A DNA stretch of 64,000 nt from Mauremys mutica (GCF_020497125.1 NC_059094.1:5125733-5189732), one strand, 5' to 3'; numbered from the stretch's first letter, positions 10,560 to 21,450 are shown. Made by a program: numbers and translations. The notes: generated by a model not told the origin, from the letters alone.

Positions 10560-11710
10560 AGGCAGCAGGTTTAAAACAAATGGAAGGGGACTGTCGGCCC
10601 TTCACTGGAACTCAGTGGGGGGGCTGGCTGCTAGCTCCCAGTACCAAAAGGAAGGGGTAGGGTAGATGGGAGATCAGGACCCTGAGACTGACATTTCCCG
10701 GGAACAATGGGCAGAGGCCAATGCTCCAGGTCAGGGAGGGAGACAGGAGTCCTCCTGTGAGCTGGAATTGCCTGGGTCAGAGTGGGGCCGAGCTGAGGGG
10801 AGAGCAGGGGCTGGGCTGAGGGGAGAGCAGGGGCCCGGGCTGAGGGCAGAGCAGGGCCGGGCCAGCCAGAGAAGCAGCCCAGGGAGCAGGTCAGTGCTGG
10901 GAGCAGAGCTGCAGCAACCAGAGCCAGAGGGGCCAGAGAAGCAGCCCAGGGGGCTGGAGGCAGAGCAGCAGCAGCGGCGCTGAGGCAGGGTCAGGGTGGA
11001 GCTGGGGCTGGAGCTGGGGCTGGAGCTGGGGCTGGAGCTGTCCAGAGCCGGGTGTGGTGAGCAGCTGGGGAGAGCGACAGGGGGGACCCTGGGCAGAGGG
11101 CCCAGCGCAGGGAGACGTCTCAGCCAAGAGGCCCCGCAGGCCAGACCTGGGGGGGATCGTAACCCCGACGGGGCGGGGGTGATGCTGGGAAGAAGGGTCC
11201 TGCCACCTAGAGCCTGAGGGCGTGTGGCCACCACCAGGCAAGTGTCCGACTCGCAGCGTCCCTGCAGCACAGCCAGGGCCTGGGCAGGGGCCTGGGACGT
11301 GTGAGGAACAGACTGAACTGCCCTGACGTTCCAGAGACGCTGGTTGTGACGTCCCCGTACCACAGAGCGGGGTGACGGGTTTTCCTTTCACCTTTCCCAT
11401 TTTTTCCTTATTTTTTAAAGTGATTGCTGTGAAAGGAATTGTATTTGCTTTGAGCTGTATGTAATGATCAGTGGGTCAGGGAAGCATCCAGTGCAGAGAG
11501 CACCCCGGAGTGGGGACACCCTAGCCCCTGCCCTGAGTGACCACGACAAGGTTGGGGGTCGAGCCCCCCAGGAATCCTGGGCCCAGCCTTGTTGGGGTTA
11601 CGAGGTCTCTGCCACACAGGAGAGTGGAAGGGGAGCCCTCGAGGTCAGGCAGGCCTCTGGGTAAAGGAAGTGGGAGCGAGGACTCAGATCCTTTCACTAG
11701 CCCATTTCAC
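10560..11710. repeat. GC-rich block, possible LTR-retrotransposon remnant
   Basis: This block is unusually GC-rich up to 11,390. It then switches to TTTTTAAAGTGATTGCTGTG and a stretch (11,430-11,700) that I associate with turtle LTR elements (GTATGTAATGATCAGTGGGT, AAGGAAGTGGGAGCGAGGAC). Proline- and serine-rich open frames across it are composition artefacts. I cannot define terminal repeats or a coding domain, so the class is tentative. Confidence 0.35.
10996..11040. repeat. 12-bp tandem repeat (GCTGGAGCTGGG)n
   Basis: Between three and four near-perfect 12-bp units lie inside the GC-rich block. It is a short minisatellite with no other role visible. Confidence 0.85.
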
Positions 11711-11761
11711 CGGGGTCGTGTATGAGCCAGGAAAGTTCCCCACAATAGCAGGACCATTCTC

Positions 11762-12127
11762 CCGCTTACATATTCATGAAGAAGCACTTCCTCACCCAAC
11801 GCACAGCAGTCAAGCTGTGGAACTCATTGCTAGGGGACGTTGTGAAGGTCAAAAGTATAATTGGGCTCAAAAAAGAATACGATAAGTTCATGGAGGATAA
11901 ATACATCAGTGGCTATTAGCCAAGATGGTCCAAGACATAACCCCCTGCTCTGGGTGTCCCTAAGCCTCGGCCTGCCAGGAGCTGGGACTGGATGACTGAG
12001 GGGAATCACTGGAGATTTGCCCTGTTCTGTTCATTCCTTCTGAAGTTCCTGGCACTGGCCAATGCCAGAAGACAGGATACTGGGCTAGATGGACCACTGG
12101 TCTGACCCAGTCTGGCCAATCTTATGT
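11762..12127 (+). mobile_element. CR1-family LINE, 3' end with C-terminus of ORF2
   Basis: From 11,773 one frame reads residues of the CR1 ORF2 C-terminus: HFLTQRTAVKLWNSL, then VVKVKSIIGLKKEYDKFM, then a stop after ISGY near 11,919. The 3' UTR follows and ends with the family-typical GGGCTAGATGGACCACTGGT and CAATCTTATGTT. The equivalent end is seen inverted at 47,644 in the larger CR1. The copy is 5'-truncated, which is usual for CR1, and it abuts a TA microsatellite at its tail. Confidence 0.85.
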
Positions 12128-12148
12128 TTATATATATATATATATATT
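12128..12148. repeat. TA microsatellite at CR1 tail
   Basis: About ten TA units directly follow the CR1 3' terminus. They probably expanded from the element's short terminal repeat. Confidence 0.8.
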
Positions 12149-12329
12149 TGCCTTTATGTTATGTTTGTGCAGAATTTACTCTGTCACAAGGGCCCTTTCC
12201 CCCTGTTCCCATCCCAAAAGCCGAGAGTTTTTTCTGACATCTTGTACCGTAAATTAGAAATCCAAGGCCTGCTTCCCCCTACCCACCAGGTGCTCTGCCA
12301 AGTGAAGGCCTCAGATTCAAGCTGATGGG

Positions 12330-12595
12330 AAAAAGACAACTATGGAAAAGAAAAATATCTTTTTTATGAGATGTTATTTTGCTATTTTCAGTGAAAATCA
12401 GAAATAAAAATGTTCTCACTTTCTAAAAGGTTTTGGTTACAAAAGAATTTATTTTTCACCCCTCCTCCCTTTTATTTTACTGGGGGGGGGGAATAGAAAA
12501 TTTGGACCAACAACATGAAAGATTTGATTTTGATCAAACATCCATTTTTCGCTGAAAATTTGTTTTGACCAAAAATGTCACCAGCTCTGCACCAT
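12330..12595. repeat. AT-rich interspersed repeat (TTTTC/GAAAA-rich family), copy 2
   Basis: TTTTCAGTGAAAATCAGAAA and TTTTTCGCTGAAAATTTGTT, followed by GACCAAAAATGTCACCAGC, match the style of the copies at 53,000-53,190 and 33,460-33,655. A G-run near 12,482 lies inside. There is no coding capacity. Confidence 0.6.
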
Positions 12596-12999
12596 ACCCA
12601 CTAAGGGGGTAGGTTCAGCAATCTGGTGGTTTTATGCGAATGTATAGTACACTAATTTACATATTGATGAATATGTATTACATGTGTGTTAAATATCCCC
12701 CTCTCCCCACCTTGTCACGGCAGTTCTCCCTGGCTTCCCCACCTGAGATTCCCCCAAACCTTTTCTCTCTGCTCCCCCAGGTACCCTTCTCTGGCTGGCT
12801 CCCCCCCCCCAAGCTCCGGTCTGGCCTGCACGCTGTGCTCCTTCACCCCCCAGCCCCCCGGAGCTGTGCTGACCGTGACCCCGCTCTCCCCGTCACACTG
12901 CGCAGGTCTGGAGCCGTATCTCGGGGGGCAGGGGAGGGGGGCTCTGCTCCAGGCAGGTGAGGTGGAGAGAGTCTGGCAGGGCTCCTATGGGTTAGGGCG

Positions 13000-13075
13000 A
13001 GATTTCCATTGGCAGTTATGTCAATGGGATTTAGGCACCTACTGGTCATTTATGCTCTTCAAAATACCCCCTTCG
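13000..13075. repeat. Old tetrapod repeat fragment (CCATTGGCAG...CAATGGGATTTAGG)
   Basis: The phrase GTCAATGGGATTTAGGCACC is a recurrent word of an old dispersed repeat found in reptiles and birds. Only one arm is recognisable. Confidence 0.45.
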
Positions 13076-13309
13076 AACCCTAGAGATGCTGCCTAGGGCC
13101 ATTCCGCCATGCAGCTCCCGCCTCCGCCCGTCTGTGCGCATGGGAGGCAGAAGCAGCTGGTCACAGGGTTGCCAGCTTTCTAATCGCACAAAACCGAACA
13201 TCCTTGCCTGGCCCGCTTCCCCGCCCCTTCTCTGGGGCCCTGCTCCCCACTCGCTCCAGCCACCCTCCCTCCATCACTCGCTCGCCCCCACCCCCACCCC
13301 CACTCACCT

Positions 13310-13900
13310 TCACTGGGCTGGGGCAGGGGGTTGGGGTGCAGGAAGGGGTAAGGGCTTCAGCTGGGGGAGTGGACTCCAGGGTGGGGCCAGAAATGAGGGG
13401 TTCAGAGTGTGAGAGGAGGCTCTGGGCTGGGGCAGGAGGTTGGGGTGCGGGAGGAGGTGAGGGCTCCAGCTGGGGGTACAGGCTCTGGGGTGGGGCCAGG
13501 GATGAGGGATTTGGGGTGCAGGAGGGGCTCCAGGCTGGGGCAGGGGGTTCAGATGCAGGAGGGGGTGCAGGCTCCAGGAGGGAGTTTGGATGTGGGAGGG
13601 GGCGCAGGGCTGGGGCAGGGGGTTGGGGTGCAGGAGAGGGTGTGGGGTGTGGGCTCCGGGAGGGGGCGCAGGGCTGGGGCAGGGGGTTGGGGTGCAGGAG
13701 AGGGTGTGGGGTGTGGGCTCCGGGAGGGGGCGCAGGGCTGGGGCAGGGGGTTGGGGTGCAGGAGAGGGTGTGGGGTGTGGGCTCCGGGAGGGGGCGCAGG
13801 GCTGGGGCAGGGGGTTGGGGTGTGGGAGGGGGTGCAAGGTGCAGGCTCTGGGAGGGAGTTAGGGTGCCAGAGGGGGTTCTGACCCGGGGCAGGGTGTTCA
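13310..13900. repeat. G-rich minisatellite with perfect 64-bp core units
   Basis: The motif GGCTGGGGCAGGGGGTTGGG recurs through this region. From 13,608 to 13,799 three consecutive 64-bp units are identical, with a partial fourth, while units before and after are diverged. The perfect core implies recent expansion or homogenisation. The G-runs are dense enough to form G-quadruplexes on the plus strand. Glycine-rich and proline-rich open frames through it are by-products of the repeat. Confidence 0.9.
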
Positions 13901-13976
13901 GAGTGTGGGCTCTGGCCGGGCAGCGCTTACCTCAGGCAGCTCTTAGTCAGTGGCGCAGCAGGGCTAAGGCAGGCTC

Positions 13977-14779
13977 CAGGGCCGGTGTAACCACTAGGCA
14001 AACCGGGCGGCCACCTAGGGCGCCAAGATTTGGGGGCACCAAAAAGCGGTGTCCGGCGTCACAGGAGTCAGCTGGGTGGGGTAGAGTGGGGAGCGAGGCC
14101 TCCATAACAAACCCGCCCCCACAGCGAGGGGCACCGCGCAGGACAGTCAGTGGGAGCCTGCGGCGGAGCAAGGAGGAGACAGCCGGCCGGGCGCGGCGAC
14201 CAGCGCGGCCGAGGGACGGAGCCGTTGGGGGAGGCAGGACGCGGTCCTGAGCTCAGGTGAGCTTCGCCCTCCAACGCGCCGCGCCTGGGGCCGGGCGCAG
14301 CTGCCTCCTGGGGTGAGGGAAAGTGAAACTAAACCCCGCAGAGAGACGGAGGGGAAAGGGCTGGCGCAGGTGCCGCTTCCAAACACCGACTACCCCCTGC
14401 CCCCCATGGCACTGTGCCCATGCGGGGAGCCGGCCCTGATCCCCAGGGAGATCCTCACCTGCTCCCTGGGAGAGCCCGGCTCCGTCCTCCATGCCCCTGA
14501 GTCCCCCGCGGAGGGCGAAGTCCTCAGAGCCTGGGAACGTTTAGAGACCCTGCGAGCTGGGGGCATCCTCAGCCTCCTCCTTGCTCATAGGTTCCCCCGG
14601 GCCAGAAGGGACCGTTGTGATCATCTCCTCTGACCCCCTGTATTAACGCTAATGAACAATGCCACATTATGCAGTATTCATTTTTGAAAGCTTATAATAA
14701 GCGATGCTCTGAGGGGAGAGGGAGGGGGCGCAAGGTGGAAGTTTCGCCTCGGGCACAAAAGATCCTTGCACCAGCCCTG
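13977..14779. mobile_element. Nested element with CAGGGCCGGTG termini
   Basis: CAGGGCCGGTG at 13,977 and CACCAGCCCTG ending at 14,779 are inverted termini that match at 10 of 11 positions. The host element reads through on each side (AAGGCAGGCTC before, CTCCGCGCGGCTCCCGGAAG after), which supports insertion. The termini resemble those of the 292-bp hAT miniature element at 25,963, suggesting the same superfamily. The interior is CpG-rich from 14,150 to 14,300 and carries a CR1 tail fragment at about 14,588. The target duplication is no longer clear. Confidence 0.55.
14588..14650 (-). mobile_element. CR1 LINE 3'-end fragment
   Basis: CATAGGTTCCCCCGGGCCAG followed by AAGGGACCGTTGTGATCATC matches the reverse complement of the CR1 3' terminus, as seen more completely at 52,164-52,240. 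It is only about 60 bp. Confidence 0.65.
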
Positions 14780-15092
14780 TCTGCCCTCGCTCCGCGCGGC
14801 TCCCGGAAGCGGCCGGCATGTCCGGCCCCTAAGCGGAGGCACGGCCAGGCAGCTCTGTGCGATATGTGCTGCCCACACTCACCATCGCTTCCCCCGCAGC
14901 TCCCATTGGCCGCGGTTCCTGGCCAATGGGGAGTTGCTGAGCCAATGCTTGAGGCTGGAGCAGCACGTGGAGCTTCCCTGGCCGCCCCTGTGATGAGGGG
15001 CAGCAGGGACATGCTGGCTACTTCCAGGAGCCATGCGGAGCCAAGCAGGCAGCCTGCCCGAGCCCCGCTGGGCTGCGAACCTGGCAACTCTA

Positions 15093-15683
15093 GCTGCTCG
15101 CCTGTGAATGGGGAATTCTGGCTACGAGAAGGCGGAGGCAGATCAGGACAGGGGAGTCTCACTGCCAAGTGCTGGGTGCCCAGAGTGCCCCTGGCTTTGT
15201 GCTCGGAGCTGCACCAGGGGCTGTTGGCCTGGCCAGGGGACTTCCCCTGCTCTGGTTAGGCCCCGTTCCTGGGCAGATGCACAGCTGAGAGGGAGGGAAC
15301 AAGCACCTGCCCTCCTTGTGCCTCATACAGGGGCTGCTCCCTGCTAGTGCCCTCTGGGGAGGCATCCACTCGGAACGGGGTAGGGGGAAGACAGGGCCTT
15401 GGCCTCTGGTCCTCCCTCTGCAGCTGGGTGGCATGGTGGCAGGTGGCATTGTGCTTGCCCACAGCCCCGCTGGAGCAGCTGGCTCTGCCCTGCCCCTTCC
15501 CCCTGGGCTGTGGTCACTAGGCATGAGCGAGCATTTTGAAAGCAGCGACAGATCAGAACCAAAGGCCCACAGCATCTGGGGCCCAGATCTGAGCTTCCTG
15601 GCTGCTCTCCATCTAGCCAAACAAACCTGGGGAGACACGGATCCCTCTGAGTGGTGGGGTCTGAGCCAACTCCATGGCCAGGC
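15093..15683. other. Unannotated GC-rich sequence
   Basis: No exon or repeat can be supported. The last five bases (CAGGC, 15,679-15,683) are the left target-site duplication of the adjacent solo LTR. Confidence 0.45.
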
Positions 15684-16355
15684 TGTGACAAAGTGGGAAT
15701 CTTCTTGCTGTGTGATGTGAATGCTGAGTGGGGAGTATTGACCTGGGAAGGTTGCAGCGGGGTTGCGCTGGGATTGCCTTGGGGAAGGGAGTTGACCTGA
15801 GCAGTAACCTGAGAACCAAGGAGGGGAGTTGAAGGCCAGGTGACACCTCTGCCCTGGACACTGGACAAAGGCTGGGGGAAGAGCCAGGGGGGCTGAGTGA
15901 GAGGCTGGAGGGAGTTTCAGTTTTGGAAACTGGCTGGGAAATAGAGAGGGGCCCTGATGGGGCTTGGGCTTCCCAACGGGGCTGTGGCCTCCCTGGGGGC
16001 CCCAGATGGACCTAATTGAAGGGGGTCTTGTTGTCTGTACTGGCAAGACCTGATTTGGACTGTGTTCCTGTCATCTAAATAAACCTCTGTGTTACTGGCT
16101 GGCTGAGAGTCACGTCTGACTGCGAAGTGGAGGTGCAGGACCCTCTGGCTTCCCCAGGACCCCGCCTGGGCGGACTCACTGTGGGAAGCGCACGAAGGGG
16201 CACATGCTGAATGCTCCAAGGAGAGACCCAGGAGGTGAAGCCGTGTGAGCTTCTTGCCCTGCAGACAGTCTGCTCCGAGGGAGGGGAGGCTCCCCAGAGT
16301 CCTGACTGGCTTTGTGGGGAGCAGTTGCAGAGCATCACCCGGGGACTCCATGACA
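15684..16355 (+). mobile_element. Solo LTR of an LTR retrotransposon or endogenous retrovirus
   Basis: The element begins TGTGACAAAG and ends CTCCATGACA, giving the canonical TG...CA ends, with a length of 672 bp. It is flanked by a perfect 5-bp direct repeat, CAGGC, at 15,679-15,683 and 16,356-16,360. An AATAAA polyadenylation signal sits at 16,078-16,083 in the expected R region. No internal genes or second LTR remain, so the provirus was lost by recombination between its LTRs. I recognise this LTR type as common in turtles. Any promoter activity would run to the right. Confidence 0.9.
16078..16083 (+). terminator. AATAAA polyadenylation signal in the solo LTR
   Basis: It lies 395 bp into the LTR. 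The position and orientation fit the R region, defining the 3' end of transcripts from the former element. Confidence 0.6.
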
Positions 16356-16360
16356 CAGGC

Positions 16361-18593
16361 CCATCTCCTGCAAGATAAAGGGGACACACCAGTATGAGGG
16401 AGCTGCGCTGCCCCCAACCGCAGCCGTTGGTATGGTATGAGGGGATGGGTGGTGGCTGGAGTGCACCATGCTCAGCTGTTCTCAGGTGGTGGACGGCCCA
16501 GAGAGCAGCCCAGATTCTGCTCTAGCTTGTGCCTTCCCACATCCCTGCACCGAAGGCGTGACTGGAGCAGTGAGAGCTCAGAAGGTCCCTGGGCTTGCAG
16601 TGTGAAGCTGTGCCCAGCTTTCTGAGTGGCCTGAGTTTTTGACGTGCCAGTGCCCCATGGTTTCCATATGTCTCCAGCCCCTTTAGCAGCACCCCCTTGG
16701 GTCACTGCTGGAATCCCAGGGGGTGAGACAGCCCCATGGCTACGAAAAGCCAGCAAAACGAAGAGCAACAGGCCAAAGAGGCAAGTTCGAGGTGCAGCAT
16801 TTGTCTGGGGACGGCCGAACGGGCGAGTGGGTCAGCTCAGATGCAGAGGAGCCTGGGCTGAAGGGCGCGTGGGAGAGCATTTGGCTAGCAGGGGCCTAAC
16901 CACGCTTCCTGATAACATCGCCCCGTCTGTCCTCAAGGGCACAGTGGCAGCGCTGACCTGCTGGCTGGCGAAGAGCTGATTAGCTGCAAATTCCAACCGT
17001 TACAGATGCAGTCTGTGTCGGTAAAATGGGGGGCGTAAGGCAGAGCGGGGACACTACCATGAGATTCTCCCTCCTCTATGTTTCTCTACAGGTGCGGGGG
17101 AGGAATGGGAGTATTGTGCCTTTAGGGTACCATTTCCCCTGCCCCCTCCTCACCAGCACGTCAGTTAATAACCAGAAGAAGTGACGGGGTGACTGGGAGA
17201 AACTGGCCTGCATCCAGGTTCGTCAGCATGACAATCTCTCTCGGTTTCAGATCCTACCCGTAACATTTAACCACTCCCTAGTCGTTCCCAACTGGCCACA
17301 CACGTCGCCTTGTCTTTCTGTCCTGCGTGGCTCTCAATGCTGGGGCCCAGCTCACCGCCTGTTCCCAGGGGTCGCAGGGGCAGCCCTGGCTCAGGACCCT
17401 GCTTGCTGGGAGGTGCGTGGAGGACATGTGGGAACGGGGAGCGGGGACCCTCCACTCAGCTGTCTCCTGTGGCAGACACATGGCGCGCATTAGCAGGCTC
17501 TCAGTACAAGTTTGATTGATGGGGGGAGGCATTCTAACTGACTATCAAAGCATGCCTGGTATGTGAGAAGCAGACCCCAATTAGTGGTGCCTTTTTAAAG
17601 GCTGCCTTGTTAAGCGGGGAATAAGGGAAAAGAATGAAATTGGCCAGAAAACATGGAGCTATTTAACCTTAATTAGAGGGAAGGTGTGGGCTTTGTGAAA
17701 AGGCCATTTCTGAAAGGGATTTTTCTCCCTGGGTACAAAGAGATCCTGCCTGCTTGTTATAGACTTGTTAGAATTTATAAGACTGGGCAGGAGACTAACT
17801 TGTAGAAATGCCTTTTATGCCACTTGAATGTGTGGCTTGCTTATTATACGCTGCCATGCTGCCATGATGGCTGGTGGAGAGGAGGGGAGCGAGCAACCTT
17901 GCCAACTGGCTATAAATTTCATGAACATCATAAATGTAAGTGCTTTCTGGAGAGCTGTACAGATTGCACATAAAAGTCCCCCTTCTGTCCCTGTAAACTG
18001 AAAAGAGGCTTTCTTGGCAAATTAACCATTGTAGATAGCACTCCGTGCTGAGCGAGGACGCAGAAAGGCTGCAAATCCAGAGCTACAAAGTCACAACCGC
18101 AAGGGGAGGTCTCCAGCGGGTCTTGGTGACGCCACTCCCACGGCAAGCGTTGGTAAGTGAGGGACAGAGGCAAGGGGGCTGCAGCCCAGCATCTGGGACA
18201 ACATCATCCAGGATGCTGAGGTCAGTTCTCTGGTGAAAGTCCCTGCGCTGAGCCTTGCTGGGAAGTCCCTTGGAGGGCAGAACATGGCACGCTCTGAGCC
18301 AGGACAGGCAGCTCCTGCCTTGTCACTGCAAGGGTCGGAGCAACCAGAGTGGGACGTTCTAGCCAGACCACATGCAGCAGAGGAGGCCATGATGGTTACC
18401 CCATTGCCACTCCTGTCTCTCTTTGCCAGGCTGGGTGTCAGAGGATTTAAATGGTTGGCTGGGAATCTCATCCAGTCTCAGGACGTTCACAAGCGATGGG
18501 GGCTGCTGCTATTTTTATTTTAAATGTTGCCACTTTCCTGAGAGATCAGTGCGGACAGCGCAGAAACGAGCACCGCCCGGTGGGCATTACTTG
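16361..18593. other. Unique stretch with an AT-rich, possibly conserved core at 17,540-17,940
   Basis: There is no exon or repeat. From 17,540 the composition changes from GC-rich to AT-rich, with words such as GCCTTTTTAAAGGCTGC, AACCTTAATTAGAGG and TATAGACTTGTTAGAATTTA. No transposon hallmark is present. Such unique AT-rich islands are often conserved enhancers, but only alignment can tell. Confidence 0.25.
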
Positions 18594-18830
18594 AGGCAGC
18601 ATGACCCAGTGGGTAGGGCACTGACCTACAAGGTAGCAGGCCTGAGGGGTAACCCTGCACTGCCACTGACCTGCTGGGTGGACATGGGCAAGTCACTTAT
18701 CTCAGTGCTTCTGTTTCCCCTCCCACCCTGTCTGTTTAGACTATGAGATTTTGGGGGCAGGAACTAGCTGTGTACAGGATCTACCACGCTGAGGTCTGCA
18801 GGGACTCCTAATAGTACAAACCAGGTCGAG
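18594..18830 (+). repeat. MIR/CORE-like SINE, near full length
   Basis: The tRNA-like head GGCAGCATGACCCAGTGGGT is followed by the core GACATGGGCAAGTCACTTAT and by TTTAGACTATGAGATTTTGG. The tail ends with GACTCCTAATAGTACAAA. The order and length of about 235 bp fit a complete diverged copy. Confidence 0.75.
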
Positions 18831-19999
18831 ACCTGCTGCAGCTCAGGTTTTATGTATTGGCTAATGAGGGGCACATGCTCTACTCCCTGCTGTGCCTGAG
18901 GGACCCCGTTTTTGGTGCCCTTGTGTGATCACTGGACCCCACACTCCCCACAGGGCAATGGGAAAGGGCCACAGAGAGTCACTTTCTTCTCCAGCTGAAC
19001 AAGGAACTTTATTGGAATGAGGAATTCAGCTTTATCCCGAAAGCTGCTCCCTCTCCATCTCCACTTTGCTAGAGCTTCTGCAAGGACCTTTCCCCAGCCC
19101 TCTTTGCACCTGGCTTCCTGCTACAGATTTAAAGAAACAGTGGCCATCTCCTTGCCGATTCCGTCTGTGATGGTTGAAGCGCTGTACTCGGCTGGCTCCC
19201 GCTGCCTTTCTGCCTATGTGGGTTCAAGTTCCCATCGCAGTACCAGATGATTTTACTTTGGTGCCATAAGGAGCACAAAGGAAATCTGATTACTACAGAG
19301 TAGGAGCATTTAAAATAGTCTAGGCCAGCACAGAGCAGGAGACTCTGCCACTGGCCACCTGAGCCCAGGGCCACCCTGTGAGTGCACAGACAACTGGAAG
19401 GAGGCACTTTAAAGCATAACATGATGACTATATCCATTTGACTAACTCACTGGGGTAGGTGGGAAGTGGGGATCAGAGCTTGCAACTGACAGTGCACCAA
19501 GTTCTCTGGGATTATTCATTGGCAGGCAGCATGGGAAGTTGTTTGGGCAAAGACGTGAATCTCTATCCCCGAAGAACATTCAGCGCTGAGTCAGAATCAA
19601 AACACGAGCAGCAAAGATGCGCCTGGGCTGAATGCAGGGGGCCTGTTCTCACCCCAGCATGCACGGAGCCATGGGTCTCTGCTGTCAGAAGCTCCCAGCC
19701 AAGACAAGCTTAACCAGGATGAGCCTCCGTTTTGACTGCTGCCCGTGGAACAGCAGAGTCCACCATCCCGATCCGAGGGGTCTGGCCTCCACACATGCCC
19801 GTGAGGCCAGCATGCACCACACAGCTTCCTCGCTTGGCTTTTTACAGAGCCGTTTGCATCCTCCCCTCGCGTCACAGTTGGCTGGTCAGATTCCAGTGTC
19901 TCCTAACTCCAGACCAGCTCAGTTTGCTCTTCTCACACGGAGCTTGATCATATGCAGTCTCGTAAATTTCAGCCGCACGTTCCCAAGGGACGTTAGATT
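18831..19999. other. Unannotated sequence
   Basis: I see no supportable exon, RNA or repeat in this stretch. Confidence 0.4.
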
Positions 20000-20080
20000 T
20001 ATCGCTCTCTCTGCCTTTGTAGAGCACTTTGAGATGTTCAGAGGAAAAGTGCGATACAAGGACAAGTATTATCCTTGTTA
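20000..20080 (+). repeat. MIR-like SINE 3' fragment
   Basis: CCTTTGTAGAGCACTTTGAG followed by AAGTGCGATACAAGGACAAG is the 3' part of a MIR-type SINE. The head is absent. Confidence 0.6.
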
Positions 20081-21049
20081 ATGACACAGCATCTCTGACA
20101 ACTACTTTAAGACACTTAACACATTTCCATGGGCTGTGAAATCCAGAGCCACAGTCCTTGATGTTGTCGTAAGAGACATCACATTTGTGAATATGAATAA
20201 ATTCTGCTGACCACAATGAGCCACTGTTTCTTGCATCCAGTACAGTGTCTTCTCTGGCCAGAGGATAGAGAATCACTTCAGTGCACCTGGGTGATTGTGC
20301 AATGGTCTCCCCTAGGGGCAGGGGCATCCCAGCTAGGGATCAGAAGCCTGTGGGCGGCAGTAGCTGCTATAAGGTTGCAGCCTGGAGAACGCTATGGTAT
20401 AAATGTCTCCCTAAGACTTTGCCGCTTGGATCTGGCAGCCAGCTAGCAAATGAATTGCAACAGGTTTTCAGTCTGCCATGAAGCACCATTCCTCCTGCTG
20501 AACTTTGTGAACAAACCGGAGGGGCTCTCTGACACAGAAGGCCAGGTTTCAGAGCCAAGCCCTGAGTCGCTCCTGTCCTCATCTGCGGTGTGGGCTTTAG
20601 CTGTCAGGATCGGCAGAGCCTTGTGGGTCTAGCTATGTAAGAACCAGGACTCTCAGCAAGGCTACATGCCCTCAAATAAGAGGGTGGCACGAGGTAAGAG
20701 AAGCCACCTGACACGACCTGCTAAAATCCAAAGGAAAAGGCATGTTCCCTGGGACTGAATACCAATTCCGATGCAGACAGCTGATCTCTGATCCCAATTT
20801 ATTACTGGCAATCGCAGCACATTACTGACAGCATCTGCAAAGTGGTAAATTAATGCAGCACATTTCACCTACCGCAGGGTTCATTTAACTCTATTCATTA
20901 AGAAATTTCGGACCCACCCTCTGCATTGTGGGGCACCAGAGAGCCTTGTACTTATTAAATTTTATCTCGTTCCCCTCCTACACTGGCCATGCCAGCGAAT
21001 GGAGTGGCCAGCTCCAGTCCCTCCTGTCTGTGGTATTAATACAGCCAAA
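20081..21049. other. Unannotated sequence
   Basis: No feature can be supported. It is slightly AT-rich towards the MITE that follows. Confidence 0.4.
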
Positions 21050-21304
21050 GGCCTTGTCCACACACAAACTTGAATGGGTTTAATCCCATTTTAGTTAACA
21101 GGTACAAACCTCTGTGTGGACACTCTGATTTAGTGTATGAATGATTCATTTTGCTTCAGCTTAACTGAGTTCCCCACTGACCTAAGATGAACTGAACTAC
21201 TCAAAATGTGAATGTCCCCAAAGCCTTGGCACCGGTTTGACTAAACTGATTTATAATAAAAATCTCATGTAAAAGTGGTGCAACCTTGTGTGTAGACAAG
21301 CCCT
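21050..21304. mobile_element. MITE with GGCCTTGTCCACACACAA termini
   Basis: The left end GGCCTTGTCCACACACAA is the inverted partner of the right end TTGTGTGTAGACAAGCCC, with about 15 of 18 positions agreeing. The length is 255 bp with no coding capacity. Internal arms (TGAATGGGTTTAATCCCATT and others) are also self-complementary. The class is probably Harbinger or a related cut-and-paste superfamily, but the target duplication is ambiguous. Confidence 0.75.
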
Positions 21305-21450
21305 AAAGATGTGATGTTAAACTGATGTAGCTAAACTGTGCAACTTTGAGTGTGGACACTCTGACATGTGTTCAGCCCCGGTTTATGTTGGTTTAGCTTA
21401 TCTAAGCCAGCTAAACCAGTTTAGGCAACATTGCATTGCAAGGCTTGTGT
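21305..21450. repeat. Adjacent MITE-like fragment
   Basis: Words such as TTGAGTGTGGACACTCTGAC and GGTTTAGCTTATCTAAGCC are of the same kind as the neighbouring MITE, with local inverted repeats. Ends are not defined. It may be a second, older copy into which the first inserted. Confidence 0.45.

Larger units (their letters stand above)
13164..15092 (+). mobile_element. Inverted-terminus composite element (CAGGGTTGCCAG ends), interrupted
   Basis: The left end CAGGGTTGCCAG (13,164) pairs with the right end CTGGCAACTCTA (to 15,092) as imperfect terminal inverted repeats. Flanking octamers GCTGGTCA and GCTGCTCG agree at 6 of 8 positions, as for an old hAT-type 8-bp duplication. Inside are a minisatellite (13,310-13,900) and a GC-rich segment containing GCTCCCATTGGCCGCGGTTC (14,899). 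A nested element (13,977-14,779) interrupts it. A shorter copy lies inverted at 61,940-62,726. It encodes no transposase, and the superfamily call is inference. Confidence 0.65.

Noticed and set aside
10731..11400. Pro/Ser-rich minus-strand frames of 169-210 codons
   Set aside because: GC-rich composition and a 12-bp tandem repeat account for them. There is no recognisable domain, and the frames overlap each other.
13204..14250. 348-codon glycine-rich plus-strand frame and a proline-rich frame on the other strand
   Set aside because: They follow the G-rich 64-bp minisatellite. The repeat unit explains both.
14150..14300. CpG-rich promoter with splice donor (CAGGTGAGC)
   Set aside because: It lies within nested repeat sequence with no downstream exon. 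The CpG content is explained by the GC-rich element, although a captured promoter cannot be excluded.
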